A DNA stretch of 64,000 nucleotides from a beta proteobacterium AAP51 (lineage in GTDB: Bacteria; Pseudomonadota; Gammaproteobacteria; Burkholderiales; Burkholderiaceae_C), in NCBI GenBank assembly GCA_001295905.1, contig LJHT01000014.1, forward strand, positions 124,001 to 188,000, read 5' to 3'. A program made the translations under genes and the position numbers. Below are positions 9,801 through 18,800 of this stretch, in pieces. Below the pieces are notes generated by a model that searched no databases, was not told the origin of the DNA, and saw only the letters and a program-made list of their open reading frames with translations. How positions within the stretch are numbered: position 1 is the stretch's first letter; each line of letters opens with the position of its first letter.

Positions 9801-12800
9801 CCGAGGTCAGCGCCACCAGCTGGGCCGGCGTGAGCGCGTCGAACTCGGCCGTGCCCAGGGCGCGCAGGCGCGTCGGGTCGATGGCCGCCAGCTGCGCCGT
9901 GCCCATGTTGCTGAGCAGGGTGTCGCTCAGGTTGGCCAACTGCGTGGTGGTGAGGGCCGCCACCTGCGTGGTGGACAGCGCGGCGAACTGCGCCGGGGCC
10001 AGCGCGTTCAGGTCGTCGGTGGCCATGGCCACCAGCGTGGCCGTGGGAATGGCCTTCAGCTGGTTGGCTGTGAGGGCCGGGACCTGCAGCGTGCCCAGGG
10101 CTTCGAACTGCGTCTGCGTCAGTGCGGCGATGGCGGCGGTGGACAGGGCCACCACCTGGGCCGTGGTGAGGCCGCCGAGGTCGTCGGTCTGCAGGCCGGC
10201 CACCTGGGCCGCGGTGAGGCTGGCCACCTGGGTGGCCGAGAGGCCCACCACCTGGGCCGAGGTGAGGGCGGCGATGTCGGCCGAGTCCAGCGCACGCAGC
10301 TGGGACGTGCTGAGGAAGCCCAGGCGCGTGCCGTCCAGGTTCGAGAGCTGCACCGTGCTCAGTGCCGCGATTTGGGCCGAGCTCAGGGCGCCGATCTGCG
10401 CACTGTTCATCAGGTTCAGGTCGTCGGTGCCGAGCGCCTCCACCTGCTGCGCCGAGAGGGCGCGCAGCTGGGCCGTGTTCAGGCCGGCGATCTGTTCCGT
10501 GGCCAGGCCGGTGATGACGGCGTTGCTGAAGGCAGCGAAGGCGGCGGTGCCGATGGCACCGATCTGCACGCTGCTGAGCAGTGCCACGTCGGCGCTGTCC
10601 AGCGCGGCGGCCTGGCTGGCCGTCATGGCCGGCAGCTGGGCCGTGGTCAGGGCCTGCAGCTGGGCGCTGCCCAGCGAGGCCAGGTCACCGGCTTCGATGG
10701 CGGCGAACTGGCGCGTGCTCAGGCTGGTGAGCTGCGCCGTGTCCAGCGCGCCGATGCCGGCGGTGGTCAGGGCCGCGATGGAAGCCGTGCCCAGCGCCGC
10801 CAGTTGCGCGGTGGTGAAGGCACGCACGTCGGCGGTTTCGAGGTTGGCGATCTGGTCGTCGGTGAGGCGGGCCACCTGGGCTTCGCTCAGCGCGCGGATC
10901 TGCGCCGAGTCCAGCGCCGCCAGCACGGTGGGCTGCAGGGCCTGCAGCTGGCTGGTGGTGAGCAGCGGCACCATGGCCGTCGTCAGGCCGGCCACGGCGG
11001 CCGTGGTCAGCGCGCCGATGGCTTCGGTGCTGAGGGCGGCGATGGTGGTGGTGCCGAAGGCGCCGAGGTCGGCCGAGGACAGCAGGGCCGCCTGGGCTTC
11101 GGTGATGGCGCGCACCTGGGCCGAGGTCAGCGAGGCCAGCTGCAGCGTGCTCATCGAGGCCAGGTCGTCGGCCTCCAGCAGCTGGATCTGCGCCGTCGTC
11201 AGGCCCGGCAGCTGCACCGAGGTCAGCGCGCCCAGGCCGGCGGTGGTGAAGGCGGCCAGCTGCTCGGCGCTGAGCGCACGCAGCTGCAGCGTGCCGAGGG
11301 CGGCGATGTCCTCGGTTTGCAGGCCTTCGATCTGGCTGGCCGTGAGGGCCGCGATCTGGCCGGTGGTCAGGGCGCGGATCTGGCCCGTACCCAGTGCGTT
11401 CAGGTTGGCGTTGCTCAGTTCGGCGATCTGCGTCGTGGTCAGCGCCGCCGCCTGCGCGGTGGTGAGGGCGGCGAACTGCCCCGTCGTCAGTGCACCCAGC
11501 TGCTCGGCCGTCAGGGCGGCCACCTGCTGTGTGCTCAGTTCGACCAGGCGCGCGGTCGGGATGGAAGACAGTGCCGAGGCGTCGAGCGCGGCGAGTTGTG
11601 CCGTCGTGAGGTTGGGCAGCTGGTCCGAGGTCATGGCCTGCAGCGCCGCAGCCGAGAAGGCCGACATGTTGTCGGAAGCGATGGCGCGCAGCTGCGTGCT
11701 GGTGAGGGCCACCACGTCAGCGGTTTCCAGCGCGGCGATCTGGTCGACGTTCAGGCCGGCGATCTGCGCCGTGGTCAGCGCACGGAACTGGGCCGTGGTC
11801 ATGCCGGTGAAGTCGGCCATGTCCATCGCGGCCAGCTGCTCGTTGCTGAGCGCGGCCACCTGGTGCGTGCCCAGGCCAGCCACCTGCGTGGCGTCCAGCG
11901 CCGCCACTTGCTGCTCGGTGAGTGCGCGCACCTGCACGGTGGTCAGGGCCTGGAGGTCGGCGGCCTGCAGGTTGGCCACCTGCGCTTCAGTCAGGTTGGC
12001 GATCTGCGTCGTGCTCAGGCGGCTGAACTGCGCGCTGGTCAGGGCGTTCAGGGTCTCGGGCGCCAGGGCCGAGAGCAGGCTCACGTCCAGCGCGGCCACC
12101 TGGGCCGAGGTGAGGGCGGCCATCTGCGCCGTGGTCAGCGCAGTGAGGCCTTCCGCGCCCAGCGCGTTGATCTGCGCCGTGCCCAGCCGCACCAGGTCTT
12201 CGGTCTGCAGCGCCGCCAGGTTGCCGGTGACGAGGGCCGCCACCTGGTTGTTGCTGAGGGCCGCGGCCTGCGTGGTGGTGAGGGCCGCCACCGCGGCGGT
12301 GGACAGGGCGCCCACGGTTTCGGGCGTGAGCGCAGCCACCTGGGCCACGCTGAGCACGGCCACGTCGGCGGCTTCCAGGGCCGCGGCCTGCGCCGTGGTC
12401 AGCGCCGCCAGTTGCGCGGTGGTGAGCTTCTCGAACTGATGGGTGCCCAGGCTGGCCAGCTGGCTGGCCTCCAGGCCTGCAATCTGCTCGGTGGTGAGGG
12501 CCACCACCTGGCGTGTGGCCAGGCTGCCCAGCTGCGCGGTGCTGAGCTGGTTCAGCTGGTCCACGCGGAAGGCGGCGATCTGGCCCACGCCCATGGCCGC
12601 GAGGTCGGCCGTCTGCAGCGCCGTCAGCACGTTGGCGCCCAGGCCGACGATCTGCTCGGTGCTGAGGGCGGCCACCTGCTCGGTGGTGAGGGCCTGCACG
12701 GCGGCGCTGCCCAGGCCCGAGAGGGCGTCGGTGCTCAGCGCGCGGATCTGTGCCGTCTTCAGCGCGGCAATCACTTCGGTGGCCAGGGCGCCGGCCTGCT

Positions 12801-15800
12801 CGGCCGTCATCGCGGCGATCTGCGTCGTGCTGAGCGAGGCGAACTGCATCGAGCCCAGCGCGGCCTGGTCGGCGGCATCCAGCGCGGCGAACTGCGCGGT
12901 GGTGAGTGCTGCCACCTGGCGCGTGGTGAGCTGGCCCACCTGGGCGCTGCTCAGCGCCTCGATCTGCGCCGTGCTCAGCGCCTGGATCTGGTCGGTGCTG
13001 AAGGCGCGCAGGTCGTCGCTGGCCAGCTGGGCCATCTGCTCGGCCGTGAGGGCCTGCACCTGGGCGGCGCTGAGGCCCACCACCTGCGCGGTGGTCAGCG
13101 ACGGGATGATGGACGCGTTCAGGGCTGCCACGCTTTCCGTCGTCAGCGCGCGCAGCTGGGCGGTGCCCAGCACCGCCAGGTCGGCGGCCTGCAGGGCGCC
13201 GGCCTGTTGCAGCGTCAGCGCAGCGAGCTGGGCCGTGGTCATGGCGGCGAACTGCGCCGTGGTCATGGCGGCCAGGTTGCCGGCTTCAATGGCGGCGAAC
13301 TGCGCCGTGGTCAGCGAGGCCACCTGGCGCGTGGCCAGGGCCTGCAGCTGGGCCGAGTCCAGCGCCGCGATCTGCGCCGTGGACAGCACGGCCACCAGCG
13401 GCGAGGCGATGGCCGCGAGGTCGGCGGTCTGCAGCGCCGCCACCTGCTCCAGCGTCAGCGCTTCGAGCTGGGCCTGCGTCAGCGCACCGGCCTGCAGCGT
13501 GCTCATGCCGGTGATGGCACCGACCGACAGTGCCGCGATGGCCTGCGGCGTGAGGGCGCGCAGCTGTGCCACCGTGAGGGCGGCGATGTCGGCGCCTTCC
13601 AGCGAGGCGGCCTGCTCGGAAGTGAGGGCGGCCAGCTGCGCCGTGCTCATGGCGCGGTACTGCGCCGTGCCCATGGCGGCCAGGTCGGCAGCTTCCAGGG
13701 CCGCGAACTGTGCGGTGGTGAGCGCGGCGATCTGGCGCGTGCTCAGTGCGGCGGCCTGCGCCGTGTCCAGCGCCTGCAGCTGTTCCGTGGTGAGGGCGAT
13801 GACCTGGGCGGTGTTCAGCGCCACGAGGTCGGCGGTCTGCAGCGCCGCCACCTGGTCGGCCGTGAGCGCGGCCACCTGGGCCGTGGTCAGCGCACCGGCC
13901 TGGGCCGTGGTCAGGGCCACGATGCCGGCGGTGGTCAGCGCGGCCAGCGTGGTGGGCGCCAGGGCGCGGATCTGCGCCGTGCTGAGCGCGGCGAGGTCCA
14001 GCGTTTCCAGCGCCGGGGCCTGGGTCGCGGTGATGGCGCCCAGCTGGGCGGTGGTGAGGGCGCGGAACTGGTCGCTGCTCAGGCCTGCCAGGTTCTCGGG
14101 CGTGAGCGAGGCGATGTGCGCCGTGCTCCAGCCCGGCACCTGCAGCGTGCCCAGCTGGGCCAGCTGCGCCGAGGTGAAGGCCTCGAACTGCGCGGAAGAC
14201 AGCGCCGCCAGCTGCGTGCTGCTGAGCTTGGCCACGTCTTCGGTCTGCATGCCGGCGATCTGGTCCACCGTCATCGCGGCCATCTGGGCCGTCGTGATGG
14301 CCGAGATCTGACCGGTGCCCAGGGCCTGGATGGCGGCCACCGAGAGCTGGCCGAATTGGGCAGCACCCAGCGCCTTCAGTTGCGCCGTGCTGAGCGCGGC
14401 GATGTCGGCGGCCTGCAGTTCCACCGCCTGCGCGGTGGTGATGGCGGCGATCTGGCCCGTGCTCAGCGCCTGGAACTGCACGCTGGTCAGCGCGGCCAGG
14501 TCGTCGGGTGCCAGGCTGGCGATCTGCAGCGTGCGCAGCGCCGCGATCTGGGCCGTGGTCAGCTTGTTCAGCTGGTCGGCTTCCAGCGCGTCGAGCTGCG
14601 CCGTGCTCAGCGCGCTGATGGCGGCGGTGCTGAGTGCGGCCACGTTGGCCGAGCCCATGCCGGGCAGGTCGGCGGCGTCGATGGCGGCCACTTGCGCGGC
14701 GCTCAGCGCGGCGGCCTGCGCGGTGGACAGGCCGGCCAGCTGGGCGGCGTCCAGCGCGGCCAGGCTGGCGGTGCTCAGCGCCGAGATCTTGGCGGTGCCC
14801 AGCTCGACCAGGTCGGCCACTTCCAGGGCCGCGGCCTGGGCGGTGGTGAAGGCGGCCACCTGCGTGGTGGTCATGGCGGCGAATTGCGCCGTGGTCATGG
14901 CGGCCAGGCTGCCGGGTTCGATGACGGCGATCTGCTCGGAACCGAGCGCCGCCACCTGGGCGGTGCTCAGGCCGGCGAGCTGGCTGCCGTCCAGCGCTTC
15001 GATCTGCGCCGCCGACAGGCCGCGCAGCTGCGCCGTGCCCAGGGCACGCAGGTTGGCGGTGCTCATGCCGGCCAGGTCGGCCGTCTGCAGCGCGGCCACC
15101 TGGGCGTTGCTCAGGGCGGCGGCCTGGGCCGTGGTCAGGCCCGACAGCGCATCGGCCGTCAGGGCGGTGATGTTGCCCGGCGTCAGCGCAGCGATCTGCG
15201 CCGTCGACATGGCGGCGATGTCATCGGCCTCCAGCACCGCCACCTGGGCGTTGCTGAGCGAGGCCACCTGGGTGCTGGTGAGCTGGCCGATCTGCGCCGT
15301 GCCCAGCGCGTTGATGTCGGCGGTGCCCAGCAGCGCCAGCTGCGCCGTGCTCAGCGCGCGGATCTGGCCCGAGGTGAGGGCGGCCAGCTGGTCGGCCACC
15401 AGGGCCTGCACCTGCGCGTCGGTCAGTGCCGCGACCTGGGCCGTGCCCAGCACGGCGATGTCGGCGGTGTCCATTTCCGCCAGGCGGGCCGGGGCGATGG
15501 CGCGCACCTGGGCCGTGCTCAACGCGGCGGCCTGTTCGGTGCCCATGGCCTGCAAGGTTTCGGGGCGCAGGGCTTCGATCTGGGCCGTGCTCAGCGCGCG
15601 GATCTGGGCCGGGCTCAGCGCCGCGAAGTCGGCCGCTTCCAGCTGGCTCATCTGCAGCGTGGTGATGGCGGCCACCTGCGCCGTGCTCATGGCGCTGAAC
15701 TGGCCCGAGCTCAGGGCGTTGAGCTGGTCGGTGGTCATGCCGGCGATCTGGGCCGTGCTCAGCCCCGTCACCTGGCCCGTGCTCAAGGCCCCCAGCTGGT

Positions 15801-18800
15801 CGGGCGTCAGCGCCGCCAGCTGCAGGCTGGTGAGGGCCAGCACCTGGGCGCCGTTCAGCGCCGCCAGCGTGGCCGTGCCCAGCGAGGCCAGGTCTTCGGG
15901 GTCGATGGCGCGCAGCTGCGCCGTGCTCAGGCTGCTGGCCTGGGCCGAGGTGAAGGCGCCCACCTGGCCGGCGTCGAGCGCGGCGATGTTGGCGGTGCTC
16001 AGTGCAGCGATGCGGTCGGGCGCGAGCGCGGCGATGTCGGCGGCTTCCAGCGCCGCGGCCTGGGCCGTGGTGAAGGCGGCCACCTGGGCCGTGGTGAAGC
16101 CGGTGAACTGTGCGCTGCTCAGCGCGGCCAGGTCGCCCGCATCCAGGCTGGCCACCTGGGCGGCGGTGAGCTGCGCGATCTGCGCCGTGCTCAGGCCGGC
16201 CAGCTGGTCGGGGGCCAGCGCGTCGAGCTGCGCGGTGGACAGCGTGCGCAGCTGCGTGCTGTCGAGCTGGGCGATCTGTGCGCTGGTCAGGGCGGCGAGG
16301 TCTTGGGGTTCGAGGGCGCGCAGCTGCGCCGTGCTCAGCGCGGCCATCTGGGCGGTGCCGAGGTCCTTGCCCAGCGCGGCCACCTGCGTGGCGTCCATCG
16401 CGGCCAGCGCGGCGGTGCCGATGGCGCGCACCTGGGCCGAACTCAGCACGGCCAGGTCGGCGGTCTGCAGCGCGGCGGCCTGTTCGTCGCTGAACGAGGC
16501 GATCTGCGCCGTGCGCAGCGAGGTGTAGGCGGCCGTGCCGAGCGCGGCCAGTTCGTCAGGGGCGATGGCGCGCAGCTGGGCCGTGCTCAGCGCGGCCAGC
16601 TGGCCCGAGGCGCCCGTGGTCAGCGCCCCCAGCTGGGCAGCGCCCAGGCCTTCCACCTGCGAGGTGGTGAGCGCGGCGATCTGCGCCGTGGTGAGGTTGG
16701 CGATCTGCGCCGTGCTCAGCGCGGCGAGGTCGGCGTCTTCGATGGCGCGCACCTGGCCGGTGGTCAGGGCGGCCAGCTGGGCGGTGCTCATCGAGGCCAG
16801 CGCATCGGCGCTGAGGGCCGCCAGCGCGGCCGAGCTCATGCCCTTGATGGCCACGGTGTTGATGGCGGCCAGGTCTTCCGTGGCCAGCGCGGCCACCTGG
16901 GCCGTGCTCAGCCGGCCCACCTGGCTGGAGTTGAGGGCGCCGAACTGTTCGGTGGTGAAGGCGCCCAGGCGCTCGGGCGTCAGGCTGGCGATCTGGGCGC
17001 TGTTCAGGCTGGCCACCTGGGCCGTGGTCAGCGCGGCCAGGTCGCTGGTGTCCAGCGCCGCCAGCTGGGTGGTGCTGAGGGCGTTGATCTGCGTCGTGTT
17101 GAAGGCCCGCAGCTGCGTGCTGCTGAGCACGGCCAGGTCTTCGGTTTCCAGCGCGCGCACCTGGGCGCTGCTCATGTTGGCCAACTGCGCGGTGCTGAGC
17201 GCTGACACCTGGGCGGTGGTCAGTGCGGCGATGGCGGCCGGGCTCAGCGCGCCGATCTGCGTGGGGCCGAGCGAACCCAGGTCGATGGGCTGGGTGGCGC
17301 TGCCTTCGAACAGCGCGCCAAGCTGCGCGCTCGTCAGCGCGGCCAGCTGCGTGCCGCTGAACGAGGCCGCCTGGGCGCTGCTCAGCGCGTCGAGCATGGC
17401 GGTGCTGAGGCCGCGCATCTGCGTGATGGTGAGTGCGGCGAGGTCGGCGGTTTCGAAGGCGGCGAAGCCCTCGGTGCCGATGACGGCCAGCTGCGCCGCC
17501 GTCAGGCCCTGAATCTGCGCGGTGGTCAGCGAATTGACCTGCGCCGTGCTCAGGCCGTCGAGGGCGGCGGTGCTGATGGCAGCCACCTGGCGCGAGGTCA
17601 GCGCCGAGAGGTCGGGCACCAGCTGCGCGGACGTCAGGCTGGCGATCTGCGTCGGCGTGAGCGCGGCGAACTGGTCGCTTTCCAGCAGGCTGACACCGGT
17701 GCCCAGCGCGGCCAGCTGGGCGTTCGTGAAGCCGGCCACCTGGGCCGTGCCCAGCGAGGCGAAGTCTTCCGTCAGCGCGGCCACCTGGGCGGTGGTCAGC
17801 GAGGCGATCTGGCTGCCCGCCAGCGCAGCGAGGTCGCCGTTCAGCGCGGTGATGTTGCTGCCCAGGGCCTGCAGCTGGGCAGGGCTGAGGCCGGCCACCT
17901 GGGCCGAGGTGAGGGCGGCCACCTCGGCGGTGTCCATCGAGCCCGGCGCGAAGATGGCCGTGGCCAGCGCGCGCACCTGGGCCACGCTGAGCTGGCTGTA
18001 GTCGGCGGTGCCGAGCGTGGCGAACTGCGCCGTGGTCACGCCGGCCATCGGGCCGGCGCTGAGGGTGAGGATGTCGTCCGAGGTCAGCGCGCTGCCCAGG
18101 GCGGTGATGCTGGCGCTCGTCAGGCCGTTGATCTGGGTCGAGGTGAGGGTGGCGAAGTCAGCCGTCAGGCCGGCCACCTGGGCCGAGCTCAGGCTCCCCA
18201 GCTGGGTGGGGGCCAGCGCGGCGAGCTGCGCCGTGGTCAGCGCGTCCAGGTCGGCGGCGCTCAGGCCGTCGAGCTGGTTGGCCGTGAGGGCCCGCACCTG
18301 GGCCGTGCTCAGGGCCACCAGCTGCGCGGTGCTCAGGGCGCCCATCTGGTCGCTGGTGAGCGAGGTGATGCGGGTGGCGCCCAGCGCGGCCAGGTCTTCG
18401 GTGGCCAGGCCGGCCACCGCGGCTGTGTTGATGGCGGCCAGCTGGGCCGGCGTCATCGCGTTCACCTGCTCGGTGCTGAGGGCGGCGATGTCGGTGCTGT
18501 CCAGCGCCGCGATGGCGCCGGTGCTCAGCACGCGCAGCTGCGCGGTGGACATGGCCACGAGGTCGGCGGTGGTCAGCGAAGCGCCATAGGCGCTGCCCAG
18601 CGAGGCCACCTGCGCGGTGGTCAGCGCGGCCAGCTGCGCGTCGGTGATGGTGTCCAGGCGCGCCAGCTGCGCGGTGGTCATGGCGGCCACCTGGGCCGGC
18701 GTGAGGGATTCGATCTGCGTCGAGGTCAGCGCATCCACCGCCGCAGTGCTGAGGGCGCGCACCTGGGTGGTGTTCAGCGCGGCCAGGTCGGCCGTCTCCA

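Noticed and set aside
6877-17205. A 3442-codon open frame on the plus strand, antisense to the giant repeat gene, plus several other long plus-strand frames up to 20158
   Set aside because: A 24-bp coding repeat with no antisense stop keeps every frame open for kilobases. The translated products are low-complexity Arg/Gly/His- or Ala/Ser-rich shadows with no start signals; only the minus frame has a sensible octad, a ribosome-binding site and a real C-terminal domain.
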